A stretch of 14,223 nt of DNA from a bacterium (GCA_024231375.1 JAAEQP010000093.1:1-14223); one strand, 5' to 3'. Numbered from the stretch's first letter, positions 1-7,788 are shown. Translations and numbers: made by a program. Notes: a model not told the origin generated them from the letters alone.

Positions 1-1761
1 GGGGTAATAACCGCCATCGGAACTGTTGTAGTTGACCTCCTGATAATCCGACAGGCCGTCCCCATCGCTGTCGTAGTCATCCGGATCGGTCCCATAGCTG
101 TTTTCATCGCGGCTGGAGAGGCCGTCCCCGTCCCAGTCGCCGTCGAGGTCATCGGAGGCGGAGAGGGGGTCCGTCCCATCCGAGACCTCCTGGGCGTCGT
201 TCGTGCCGCCGGCGTCCGTGTCGGCCAGCGTGGGATCGGTGCCGTGGGCGTTCTCCTGGGGCAGCGTCAGCCCGTCGCTGTCGTAGTCGCTGTTCCGTAT
301 GCCCGACCACATCTGGGAGTTGATCCCCGGATCGTCGTAGTCGTCCTCGCTCCCCAGCCTCCAGATGGCGACCCCCCCCGCCTTCCTCGACATCGCCTCG
401 TCGATCTTGGAGCCGATGAGCTTCTTGATCTCGTTGAGGCGCTTGCGCGAGGTCGCTTCACACCGCATCACGAGGACGGGCGACGTGTTGGACGCGCGAA
501 GCAGGCCCCAGCCGTCCGAAAACTCAATGCGCGCGCCGTCGATGGTGTTGACGTTCAAGCCCTCTTCCTGGAAGAAACGCGTGGCCTCCTCGACGATGGC
601 GAATTTCCGGGCTTCCTTGGTCTCGATCCGCATTTCGGGCGTGGAGAACATCTCGGGCACGTTGTTGAATCGCGCGCTCAACGTCTTCCGACCGTGCGAC
701 ATGAGTTCAAGCAGTCGCGCGCCGGCGTAGATGGCGTCGTCGAACCCATACCAACGGTGCTTGAAGAACATGTGCCCGCTCATTTCGCCGGCGACCTGGG
801 CTTTGAACTCCTTCATGGCGGCCTTGATGAGCGAATGGCCGGTGCGCCACATAATGGGCTTGCCGCCGTGCTTGGCCACGTCGTCGAACAGCGTCCGCGA
901 CCCCTTCACCTCGGAGATGATGGTCGCGCCAGGCTTCTCCTTCAGGATCGCGCGGGCGAACAGGATGAGTAACCGGTCGCCCCAGATGATGCCGCCCTTC
1001 TCGTCAACGACCCCGATACGGTCCACATCGCCGTCGTAGGCAATACCGCAGTCGGCCTTTTCTTTCTTCACGGTGGCGATCAGCTTCTTCAGGTTCTCGG
1101 GCACGGTCGGGTCGGGATGATGATTCGGGAAGGTGCCGTCCACGTCGCAGTACAGCGGGATGACCTCGCACCCGAGCTGTTCGTACAACGGCACGGCCAC
1201 GGGCCCGCCGGGACCGTTTCCGCCGTCGACCACGACCTTCAACTTGCGCTTGAGCGACACGCCCCGCAGGATGCGCTTGGTGTACTTGGGCACCAGGTCC
1301 ATACGGGTGACCGTGACGGGCTTCTTGTGGGGGTTGCCTTCGGGGATTTCGCCCTTCTCGACCGCCAGCTTGTACAGCTTCTGGATCTCGGCCCCGTGAA
1401 TGGTGGAATTGCCCGCAGCCACCTTCAACCCATTGTATTCTTTCGGGTTGTGGCTCGCCGTGATCATGACGCCACCGTCCACGTCCAAGGTGAACAGGCC
1501 GAAATACAGCACCGGCGTCGGCACCATGCCAATGTCGATGACGTTCATGCCGGTCGAGGTCACCCCGTCGATGAAGGCGTTCGAATACGGTTTCGACGTG
1601 AGCCGGCCGTCGCGTCCGATGACGATCTGGTTGTGCTTGCGCTTGCGGCGCATGTACAGGCCATAGGCCCGACCGATGCGCGCCATCACATCTTCGTCGA
1701 GTTGCTTGCCCGCGAGACCGCGGATGTCATATTCGCGAAAGATCCCCGGATTGATCTTCAT
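1..1761 (-). CDS. Phosphomannomutase/phosphoglucomutase fused in frame to thrombospondin type 3-like calcium repeats (C-terminus off window)
   Basis: The first 460 or so residues are a full alpha-D-phosphohexomutase, which interconverts mannose (or glucose) 6- and 1-phosphate in the cytoplasm to supply nucleotide sugars. All four family signatures are visible: the phosphoserine loop TASHNP (101-106, Ser103), the metal loop DGDVDR (243-248), the sugar loop GEMSGH (325-330) and the phosphate loop RASNT (422-426). The domain should end near residue 462, but no stop follows. The frame runs on through an acidic linker into Asp/Gly repeats: GTDP spacers, DGDWDGDGLSSRDE (540-553) and DSDGDGLSDYQEV (564-576). 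These resemble thrombospondin type 3 or EF-hand-like calcium loops of secreted proteins. At least 587 residues are visible, against about 450-465 for the family. The start is ATG with an AGGAGGAGGA ribosome site six bases upstream. No signal peptide is present, so the calcium repeats are out of place. Enzyme identity is near certain; the fusion could be real, a lost stop, or an assembly chimera. Confidence 0.93.
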   Translation of the reverse strand, partial: MKINPGIFREYDIRGLAGKQLDEDVMARIGRAYGLYMRRKRKHNQIVIGRDGRLTSKPYSNAFIDGVTSTGMNVIDIGMVPTPVLYFGLFTLDVDGGVMITASHNPKEYNGLKVAAGNSTIHGAEIQKLYKLAVEKGEIPEGNPHKKPVTVTRMDLVPKYTKRILRGVSLKRKLKVVVDGGNGPGGPVAVPLYEQLGCEVIPLYCDVDGTFPNHHPDPTVPENLKKLIATVKKEKADCGIAYDGDVDRIGVVDEKGGIIWGDRLLILFARAILKEKPGATIISEVKGSRTLFDDVAKHGGKPIMWRTGHSLIKAAMKEFKAQVAGEMSGHMFFKHRWYGFDDAIYAGARLLELMSHGRKTLSARFNNVPEMFSTPEMRIETKEARKFAIVEEATRFFQEEGLNVNTIDGARIEFSDGWGLLRASNTSPVLVMRCEATSRKRLNEIKKLIGSKIDEAMSRKAGGVAIWRLGSEDDYDDPGINSQMWSGIRNSDYDSDGLTLPQENAHGTDPTLADTDAGGTNDAQEVSDGTDPLSASDDLDGDWDGDGLSSRDENSYGTDPDDYDSDGDGLSDYQEVNYNSSDGGYYP

Positions 1762-1793
1762 TGTGTCCTCCTCCTTGATACGAGTGAGGTTAC

Positions 1794-1821
1794 AGTATCA
1801 GGTCGGGATTCGTCCGGTCAA
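1794..1821 (-). promoter_or_regulatory. Sigma70-type promoter of the phosphohexomutase gene
   Basis: On the minus strand TTGACC (1816-1821) and GATACT (1794-1799) are separated by 16 bases. They match the -35 and -10 consensus at five and four of six positions. Transcription would start near 1786, leaving about 25 bases before the ATG at 1761, enough for the strong ribosome site. It lies between the inverted repeat at 1846-1888 and the gene, so the phosphohexomutase looks like its own transcription unit. The call rests on sequence match only. Confidence 0.5.
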
Positions 1822-1845
1822 TGGAAGGGGCGTTGTAATCGGGAG

Positions 1846-1888
1846 TGGTGCGTACTCGCCCCGCCTTTGGCGGGGCGAGTACGCACCA
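1846..1888. repeat. Perfect 20-bp inverted repeat with a 3-base loop
   Basis: The arms 1846-1865 and 1869-1888 are exact reverse complements around the loop TTT (AAA on the other strand), and the stem extends two more bases with a wobble pair. The stem core reads CGTACTCGCCCCGCC. It lies downstream of the minus-strand secreted-protein gene and upstream of the phosphohexomutase promoter, so a transcript of the former could end here. No T-run follows on either strand, which argues against a classic intrinsic terminator. Its perfection and length fit a mobile palindromic unit (REP or MITE-like) at least as well. Confidence 0.7.
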
Positions 1889-1992
1889 TTCTTCCGCCGT
1901 CCCGCAAGATCCGTCAGGAACGACCCTCCTCGGCATGCTATGCTTCGGCCATGGGCGCCGATTCTAGGAACGATGGCCGCTCGCGGCTCTCC

Positions 1993-2008
1993 GCGGACGG
2001 CCGTCCGC
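1993..2008. repeat. 16-bp perfect palindrome just past a stop codon
   Basis: The sequence GCGGACGGCCGTCCGC equals its own reverse complement and begins three bases after the TAG of the minus-strand gene ending at 2012. In RNA it could fold as a six-pair GC stem with a GGCC loop. A transcript-ending or end-stabilising hairpin is plausible from its place; no U-tract follows, and a protein-binding palindrome is also possible. Confidence 0.4.
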
Positions 2009-2011
2009 CGA

Positions 2012-2812
2012 CTACGCATCCCCCCGACGCAGACGCCCCAAACACACGACACCCGCAACCATCAGAAGCACCATCGTCGCTCCCGGAACCCCATCCACCC
2101 CCAACGTCGCCGGTGCCACCGGCACGACCGCCACGTACTCGCCCACATACGGACCCGTCGTCATGGGGACGAACGAAGTGACCAGGGACGGCGAAGCCGT
2201 GGGCTCCGTGCTGTAGAATATGTTCGTCTCGTTCATGCCGCCGTTGTCGTTTATGCGACAGTCGTCCAGCCAAAGTCCGTACATTGTGGTTCCTGGCGTC
2301 AGGAACGGGTCGTCGTCCGATCGGGTTCCCGTCACGACCACCCAATTGTCCCAATCGCCCCCGAGAGGAATCATGGCCGGCGCATTCACCGGATTCGGCG
2401 ACACATCCGGGATGTTCCGGTTGAGCCAGTATCCGATTTGGCCCACGAACGCCGTGAAATCGCTTCCATGGATCACCTCGTACAGGTAGTCGGGATCCGG
2501 CACGTAGTTGTCCATGGTCCCCACGAGCATGTCGGCATCGAGTTCGAGGGCCGGCGTGAATGTGGGATCCAAAGAACGCCCGTAGTTCAGGATCTCGAGC
2601 AGCGTTTCGTCGCTACTACCAAGGAACCGCAGACACATCTGCGACGAGATCGCCGCGGAACTGTGCATCATCGGGTGCTGGTCATCCAGGTTGATGTGGT
2701 TGACGTCCAGATCCAGGATGTCCAGGGCCCCGGCCACCGGCCCAATCACACACGCGACAATCGCCAACAACACAACACGGCTCGCACCGCTCCCCCAAGA
2801 CTTCCTGCACAT
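2012..2812 (-). CDS. Secreted protein with degenerate C39-like body and PEP-CTERM-like C-terminal anchor
   Basis: A 266-residue protein. Residues 1-29 are a signal peptide (basic start, hydrophobic 13-24, likely cleavage after VAGA). The far C-terminus (about 241-266) has the layout of a PEP-CTERM-type sorting signal: a short motif VPGATM, a hydrophobic helix and an Arg cluster (RLRR), though the motif reads VPG rather than PEP. The body looks like a C39-like papain-fold peptidase: a helix HSSAAISSQMCLRFLG (50-65) where such enzymes have CGPTAAAM, then NWVVVTG (156-162) where they have HWVVVTG, followed by a strand ending in LDD. Both the catalytic Cys and His would be missing, so it would be inactive; that assignment is tentative. 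The chosen start is the second Met of the longer frame because a strong ribosome site precedes it and the signal peptide begins there. It is divergent from the sialidase-like gene. The function is unknown. Confidence 0.8.
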   Translation of the reverse strand: MCRKSWGSGASRVVLLAIVACVIGPVAGALDILDLDVNHINLDDQHPMMHSSAAISSQMCLRFLGSSDETLLEILNYGRSLDPTFTPALELDADMLVGTMDNYVPDPDYLYEVIHGSDFTAFVGQIGYWLNRNIPDVSPNPVNAPAMIPLGGDWDNWVVVTGTRSDDDPFLTPGTTMYGLWLDDCRINDNGGMNETNIFYSTEPTASPSLVTSFVPMTTGPYVGEYVAVVPVAPATLGVDGVPGATMVLLMVAGVVCLGRLRRGDA

Positions 2813-2816
2813 GACT

Positions 2817-2828
2817 CCCCCTCCCCTT
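2817..2828 (-). promoter_or_regulatory. Ribosome binding site deciding the start at 2812
   Basis: On the minus strand AAGGGGAGGGGG ends four bases before the ATG at 2810-2812. The alternative upstream ATG at 2869 would place 19 non-hydrophobic residues ahead of the signal peptide, so the internal start is preferred. Confidence 0.65.
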
Positions 2829-2890
2829 GCACGCTGTGTGGCCGCCCCCGCATGCCACAATGAACACACTATCTACGTAAGACCTCCGCG

Positions 2891-2899
2891 AGTATACCA
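2891..2899 (-). promoter_or_regulatory. Extended -10 promoter for the secreted-protein gene
   Basis: The minus strand reads TGGTATACT, an extended -10 (TGn followed by TATACT, five of six to TATAAT). No good -35 box is found 16-18 bases upstream, as expected for extended -10 promoters. The leader would be about 70 bases. Confidence 0.4.
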
Positions 2900-2914
2900 C
2901 GGACCTTCTCGCAC

Positions 2915-2944
2915 TGGACATCGTCCCTTGCCACGCCATAGTAT
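2915..2944 (+). promoter_or_regulatory. Sigma70-type promoter for the sialidase-like gene
   Basis: TGGACA (2915-2920, five of six to TTGACA) and TAGTAT (2939-2944, four of six) are 18 bases apart. The start of transcription would be near 2951, about 26 bases before the GTG. It sits a few bases from the oppositely directed promoter, so the two divergent secreted-protein genes share a control region. Confidence 0.4.
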
Positions 2945-2976
2945 CCACTCTCACAACGCAACCAGGGGAACAAGCC

Positions 2977-4281
2977 GTGAACACACAGACGACGCCTCGC
3001 GCACTGCTACTTGCGGTGACCATCGGGACGCTCGCCATCGCCGTGACAGATACATCCGCCGCCCAAACGGACCCGTCCCCCATCGTCGAGGTGGAACGCC
3101 AGCTCTACGTCGAGCACACCGAGACCGGCAAGAGCCGGTGGGTCAACGCCTACTACACGGGTTCCGGCCTCGAACGCGAAGAGATCCACACCTTCATGGC
3201 CAAGAGCGACACGCCCGAGAACCCCAAGCGCCGCCGCTCACCCGACAACGGCCGCACGTGGTCAGGGTTTGAGGAGATGTCTGCCGTCGTCAGTCATGAA
3301 CAAGGCGCTCGCATCTACTGGGGCGCCGGTCCCATGCATTACGACGACGAAACCGGCGTGACCGTATCCATCTGGCTGCGTCAGACGAAACTGAAGCTCT
3401 ACCACAACCATAGCTTCTCGCGCGTATCGAGCGACGGCGGCCGGACCTGGTCCGAGCCCAACCAGTTGCGCTACGAAGACGGCGCCTCCTTCGACCCGGC
3501 CAATCCCCTCAATCCCGACTACCTCGACCACAACCAATCCTACTTCGGAAGCAACATCATCCGCCACAGCAACGGCTCCCTGATCCATGCCGGCGCCGCG
3601 GTGAACGTGCCCTACGTCAACGAAACGGGCAAGAGCTACGACGGCCGCGTCCCCGCCGACGCCAAGAGCATCGGGTCCGTGTGCTACATCGGACAATGGA
3701 ATGCCAAAGCGAAGGACTACGACTGGGTGGGCGGCAATCCCGTTTGGGTGCCTCTCGAAGTGTCGTCCCGCGGGTTGATGGAACCGGAGGTGACCGAGTT
3801 GGCCGACGGCCGCGTCCTGGTCGTGTGGCGCGGGTCCAACACGCCCACCACGCCCGGCCGCAAATGGTTCAGTCTCTCCGAAGACGGCGGCCGCACCCTG
3901 AGTCCTGTCAAAGAATGGACCTACACCGACGGGACCCGGTTCTACTCACCCTCCAGCCTCCACCGGTTCCTGCGCCACAGCGTCACCGGCAAACTCTACT
4001 GGCTCGGCAACATCTGCGATACCCCGCCCAACGGAAACGGCCCGCGCTACCCTCTCATCATCGCGGAAGTCGACGAGTCATCCGCCTTGCTCAAGTACGA
4101 CACGGTGACCATCATCGACAAGAAGAGCCCAAGCGACAGCGACGCCCTCCAGCTATCCAATTTCTACATTCTCGAAGACCGCGAGACCCATCGCGTCGAA
4201 GTGTACGTCAGCCGCCTCGGAGAAGACCCCGACGACTTCTGGGGCGCCAACGCGTACCGATACGTCCTCACCTTCCCGTAG
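2977..4281 (+). CDS. Secreted sialidase-superfamily (BNR/Asp-box) protein
   Basis: A 434-residue exported protein predicted to be a six-bladed beta-propeller that binds or cleaves glycans outside the cytoplasm. Residues 1-29 are a signal peptide (hydrophobic 9-23, cleavage near TSAA). Three Asp boxes are visible: SPDNGRTW (88-95), SSDGGRTW (151-158) and the weaker SEDGGRTL (301-308). GLMEPEVTELADGRVLVVWR (266-285) matches the sialidase segment that carries the catalytic Glu and one of the Arg triad. The N-terminal FRIP motif of classical sialidases is absent, so true neuraminidase activity is uncertain; another exo-glycosidase or a glycan lyase of this fold is possible. The start is GTG with AGGGGAA six bases upstream. 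Its stop lies 10 bases from the stop of the convergent histidine kinase gene, leaving no room for a terminator between them. Confidence 0.88.
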   Translation: MNTQTTPRALLLAVTIGTLAIAVTDTSAAQTDPSPIVEVERQLYVEHTETGKSRWVNAYYTGSGLEREEIHTFMAKSDTPENPKRRRSPDNGRTWSGFEEMSAVVSHEQGARIYWGAGPMHYDDETGVTVSIWLRQTKLKLYHNHSFSRVSSDGGRTWSEPNQLRYEDGASFDPANPLNPDYLDHNQSYFGSNIIRHSNGSLIHAGAAVNVPYVNETGKSYDGRVPADAKSIGSVCYIGQWNAKAKDYDWVGGNPVWVPLEVSSRGLMEPEVTELADGRVLVVWRGSNTPTTPGRKWFSLSEDGGRTLSPVKEWTYTDGTRFYSPSSLHRFLRHSVTGKLYWLGNICDTPPNGNGPRYPLIIAEVDESSALLKYDTVTIIDKKSPSDSDALQLSNFYILEDRETHRVEVYVSRLGEDPDDFWGANAYRYVLTFP

Positions 4282-4291
4282 AACGGCGCCT

Positions 4292-7200
4292 TCATCTGTC
4301 CAGCGCCTGCCGCACCGCCTGCGCCAGCTCCAGCCCGGACATCGGCTTCATCACCAGCGCTGCCACCTCTACCTCACCCTCTCTTACGGCCCGGGCCGAC
4401 ACGCCGAACCCCGTGCATAGCACCACGGGGACCTCGGGACGGATTCCGACCAGAAGCTTGGTCAACTCCGTCCCGGTCATCTGAGGCATCATCTGATCCG
4501 TGACTACCACGTCGAACCGCTCGGGTTCCGACCCAAACAGATCGAGGGCATCCGCGCCGCACGTCACCGCGGTCACCTCATACCCCAGACGCACAAGGGC
4601 CGCCTCCGCCAGATGACACACCTGCTCTTCATCGTCCACCACCAGAATCCGTTCTGTTCCCCTCAACGACGCCTCGTCCGGAAGCACCTCCGGCGGCGCC
4701 TCCCCCTCGCCGTCCACGGCGGGGAGATACACCCTGAACACCGTCCCCTCACCCGGTTCGCTGTAGACATGGACAGCGCCGCCATAGCCCGTGACAATGC
4801 CGTGAACCGTCGCCAATCCCAGCCCCGTCCCCTCGCCCTGCTCCTTCGTCGTATAGTACGGCTCAAAGATATGGTCGAGCGTCTCCCGGTCCATCCCGTG
4901 CCCCGTGTCGCACACGCTCAGACACGCATACCGGCCCGAACTAAGGTCGACGCCCTCCAGCCCGGCCTCATCCAGAACCGCCGTCTCCTCCAGGCTCACC
5001 CGCAAGACGCCGCCCTTCTCCTTCATGGCCTGATACGCGTTCGTGCAGAGGTTCATGATGATCTGATGCAGTTCGGTCGGGTCCGCCATGACCGCCCCGC
5101 AGTCCGTATCGACATCCAACTCGAACTCGATGGTGGAAGGAATCGAGCGCCGCAGAAACTTCGCCACTTCCTTCACGACCACATGCGGCGAGAGCGGCCG
5201 CAACTCCCGTTCACCCCGCCGGCTGAACGATAGGATTTGCTGCACAAGATCCTTGGCCCTGGTGCCCGCCTCGGTCACCTGGCTCAGATGACTCTGCACG
5301 CGGGATCCCTCCAACGCCTCGGCCGAAGCCAATTCCGCGTACCCCAGAATCACGCTCAGAATGTTGTTGAAGTCGTGCGCAATCCCCCCGGCCAATGTCC
5401 CAATGGCCTCCATCTTCTGCGACTGGCGAAGCCGTTCCTCGATCTCACGCTCATACGTCACATCGCGCTTAACGGCTACATAGTTTACTACGCGCCCTGC
5501 CGGATCGCGCACAGGCGCGATCGAGGCATCCTCGTGAAACAGCCCCCCATTCTTCCGCTGGTTGATGAAGTGGCCGGTCCATGCCTCACCCCGTTTCAGC
5601 GTGTCCCAGAGGTTGGTGTAGAACGCCTCGTCGTGCCGGCCGCTCTTCAGGATGGACGGCCGCTTGCCCAACGCCTCCTCCGACGAGTATCCCGAGATCC
5701 GTTCGAACGCTGGATTCACATACTCAATGGCACCGTCAGTGTCCGTGACCACGATGCTCTCCGCGGCCTGTTCAAAGGCATACATGAACCGCGTACGCTC
5801 CGCCTCAGCCCGGACCCGATCCGAGATGTCCCGGCAGGACAATACAATCCTGGCCGGCCGGCCATCCTCATCGAAGATCGGCGCGGCCGTCACCTCGTGA
5901 GGCGCGTGCCCGCCCCCCTCCCCGCAATGCTCGTGCGAGATCACCGCCGGCATCGCCGTCTCCAGCACATGCTTCACGCAGCACACGCACCGCCCTGTGT
6001 CGCACGGGTCCGTCTCACCGTGGAGCAACTCATGACACTTCAGCCCTGTCCGGCCGGCCAAGTCCGGGGCGCCCTCCTGGGCCGCCCGATTCGCCAGCAC
6101 GACCGAGAAATCCGGTTCCACCACAACCGTGGGGTCCGGTATCGCATCGATCACGCTCTGAAGAAAATCGCGCGACTCCCTCACCGCCAACTCCGACCAA
6201 CGCTTCTCTTCCGACCGCCGCTTCTGCAACCGGGCAACCGAAAGACGCCACGAAAACAGTGTCAGCAGCGCCGTCAGCAGCGCCATCCCGAGACAGTACC
6301 TCGCGATCAAGCTCCTCCGCCCCTGATACAGCGCGTCCCTCGGAACATGGGCCACCACCTTCCAGGAGTATCCCTTGGCATCGAGCGCGGCGCTACTCGG
6401 GGCGTATGCCGTCGATGCGCCCGTACTGCTCTTCTGCCCCTCAAGAAGCGGGTACACCGTACGGAATGTGAAGAGCCCCCGGGCCGTCTCGAATTGACCG
6501 CTGTCACGCGACACCATCCCGGCCCACGCCTCCGGACAGTCGACCGCGAATCTGCGGTCCCGCTTGTCCTCGAACATGAAGCCCCACTCGTCCTCGGCCG
6601 TGGGCCCCTTCAGCCAGTAGCCGTCCGAATTCAGGAGCAACGGAACCTCCAACTGCGACTTGTGGCGGTACGCTCCGAACCGGTCCAGCAGGTGCGCCGC
6701 CAGATAGTTGACGATGACGATGCCCCGCTTTGTTCCGCCTTTGTCGAACACGGGCGTCCCGAGGCGAATCATCGGCTTGTGCGGGACCTCCACCTCGCCC
6801 CGCTCGATGTTCAGGTCCAGCGGCGACACGAACACCTCGTGCCGGTCCAAAACGAACGTATCCCGGAAGTAGTATCTGCGCCCCTTCTTCTGCAATTCGG
6901 ACACTGGAACGATGGCTGGTCGGCCGTCCTGGAAGTTCACGCGAACGAGTTCAAGCCCGCGTTCGTCCAATAACCGGATCTGGTCGTACAACCCCTGGGT
7001 TTGGCTGAAGGTGAGGTAACTCTGGGCTAGGTCGGCCTGCGCGTCCGGGTAGTCCTCCTCCCCCACGTCGAACACGCCGCTGGTGCACACCGTGTTGGCC
7101 AGGTACGCCAGGTCGGCCGAAGCCGCCGCGATGTCGCTGGCGATACCCGCGCTTTCCAGAAGCACGGTGTGCCGCTGCTCCTCCTCCAGGGCACGGCGGC

Positions 7201-7348
7201 TGGTCCCCGTCCCCGACACGAAGAACGCCACAGCGATACACAGTGATGCGGCCAGAAGGGGAAGTAGAGTGATCAACGTGCCCGAGGCTACGGCGTGGGC
7301 ATCGGACGCCTGACGCGAAGGTCTCTTGCCGCTATCAGCTTCAACCAC
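4292..7348 (-). CDS. Membrane-bound hybrid histidine kinase (Cache-like sensor, two PAS, HisKA, HATPase, receiver)
   Basis: A 1018-residue sensor kinase. Order of parts: membrane helix 24-44; an outside sensor of about 300 residues resembling a double Cache domain (YYFRD near 159-163, then RLGTPVFD near 195-202); membrane helix 346-367; PAS1 about 393-510, with Cys438, Cys449, Cys454, Cys456, Cys457, His473 and Cys475; PAS2 about 520-635; the dimerisation helix GGIAHDFNNIL with phospho-acceptor His658; the ATPase domain with Asn770, DTGHGM (814-819) and GTGLGL; then a receiver domain with acidic pair Asp905/906, phospho-Asp951, Thr979 and Lys1001. The His motif places it with NtrB-like kinases. 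It can therefore autophosphorylate and pass phosphate to its own receiver; no partner regulator is in the window. I chose the GTG at 7348, which has GGTGGGAG seven bases upstream; a GTG at 7378 is in frame but lacks a ribosome site. Confidence 0.95.
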   Translation of the reverse strand: MVEADSGKRPSRQASDAHAVASGTLITLLPLLAASLCIAVAFFVSGTGTSRRALEEEQRHTVLLESAGIASDIAAASADLAYLANTVCTSGVFDVGEEDYPDAQADLAQSYLTFSQTQGLYDQIRLLDERGLELVRVNFQDGRPAIVPVSELQKKGRRYYFRDTFVLDRHEVFVSPLDLNIERGEVEVPHKPMIRLGTPVFDKGGTKRGIVIVNYLAAHLLDRFGAYRHKSQLEVPLLLNSDGYWLKGPTAEDEWGFMFEDKRDRRFAVDCPEAWAGMVSRDSGQFETARGLFTFRTVYPLLEGQKSSTGASTAYAPSSAALDAKGYSWKVVAHVPRDALYQGRRSLIARYCLGMALLTALLTLFSWRLSVARLQKRRSEEKRWSELAVRESRDFLQSVIDAIPDPTVVVEPDFSVVLANRAAQEGAPDLAGRTGLKCHELLHGETDPCDTGRCVCCVKHVLETAMPAVISHEHCGEGGGHAPHEVTAAPIFDEDGRPARIVLSCRDISDRVRAEAERTRFMYAFEQAAESIVVTDTDGAIEYVNPAFERISGYSSEEALGKRPSILKSGRHDEAFYTNLWDTLKRGEAWTGHFINQRKNGGLFHEDASIAPVRDPAGRVVNYVAVKRDVTYEREIEERLRQSQKMEAIGTLAGGIAHDFNNILSVILGYAELASAEALEGSRVQSHLSQVTEAGTRAKDLVQQILSFSRRGERELRPLSPHVVVKEVAKFLRRSIPSTIEFELDVDTDCGAVMADPTELHQIIMNLCTNAYQAMKEKGGVLRVSLEETAVLDEAGLEGVDLSSGRYACLSVCDTGHGMDRETLDHIFEPYYTTKEQGEGTGLGLATVHGIVTGYGGAVHVYSEPGEGTVFRVYLPAVDGEGEAPPEVLPDEASLRGTERILVVDDEEQVCHLAEAALVRLGYEVTAVTCGADALDLFGSEPERFDVVVTDQMMPQMTGTELTKLLVGIRPEVPVVLCTGFGVSARAVREGEVEVAALVMKPMSGLELAQAVRQALDR

Positions 7349-7355
7349 GGCGAGT

Positions 7356-7363
7356 CTCCCACC
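7356..7363 (-). promoter_or_regulatory. Ribosome binding site deciding the kinase start
   Basis: GGTGGGAG on the minus strand ends seven bases before the GTG at 7346-7348. The longer in-frame start at 7378 has no purine-rich site at the right distance. Confidence 0.5.
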
Positions 7364-7788
7364 TTGGTGAGACCGCACAGACTGACACCAAGATCACGCC
7401 AACGCGCCGCCGTCCGGTAACCTTGCTTCAATCCACCGCCGGACAAGGCAGCGCTACAGAGCGAATCCCTTCCAAACCCGGTGTAGACGACCCGAGACCA
7501 CCGACCGCAGACGCCTACACGTCTCCTAGTGTAGCAAAGGATGCGCATTTTGGGAAGCCGCTTCATGAGCCCCAGAACGTCTGGTAGCGAGCTGTGGCGC
7601 GGTTGAAATGCTTGGTGACGCCTGAGTTCCGCTCAGAAGCGCCAACACCCGCAGGGTGATGGTGGTCCCGGGGAATGGGCGCGTCTGATCTTTGCGTGCG
7701 CGCCACTTGGTGGTCTTACCAAACGATTCGGGTGAGCGGCGCCACATTCAAGCCCAGCTTGAGGGCGTCTACCTCCCCTCCGCGCGCC
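7364..7788. other. Intergenic stretch without a convincing gene
   Basis: I see no gene I would defend in this stretch upstream of the kinase. A weak promoter-like pair on the minus strand (TTCCCA, 17 bases, TACACT, the latter inside the short inverted repeat 7515-7534) could serve the kinase with a long leader. A 47-codon minus-strand frame (7563-7706, GTG start, no good ribosome site) ends in TKHFNRATARYQTFWGS, which reads like the tail of a real protein. An in-frame TAA a few codons above its GTG closes it, so it may be a gene remnant. Confidence 0.4.

Noticed and set aside
1..380. Reading the calcium repeats as a separate gene
   Set aside because: There is no stop after the phosphohexomutase domain and no start with a ribosome site or signal peptide before the repeats, so as sequenced it is one frame.
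244..972. Plus-strand frame of 242 codons at the left end
   Set aside because: Antisense to the phosphohexomutase, whose catalytic motifs fix the coding strand.
1117..2863. Plus-strand open frames across the phosphohexomutase start and the secreted-protein gene
   Set aside because: They cross a promoter, two palindromes and a well-supported minus-strand gene, and have low-complexity Arg/His/Pro composition.
5237..6973. Long plus-strand open frame of 578 codons opposite the histidine kinase
   Set aside because: It is antisense to strongly conserved kinase domains; its composition is rich in Arg, Pro and His as expected from the complement of GC-rich codons, and it has no recognisable domain.
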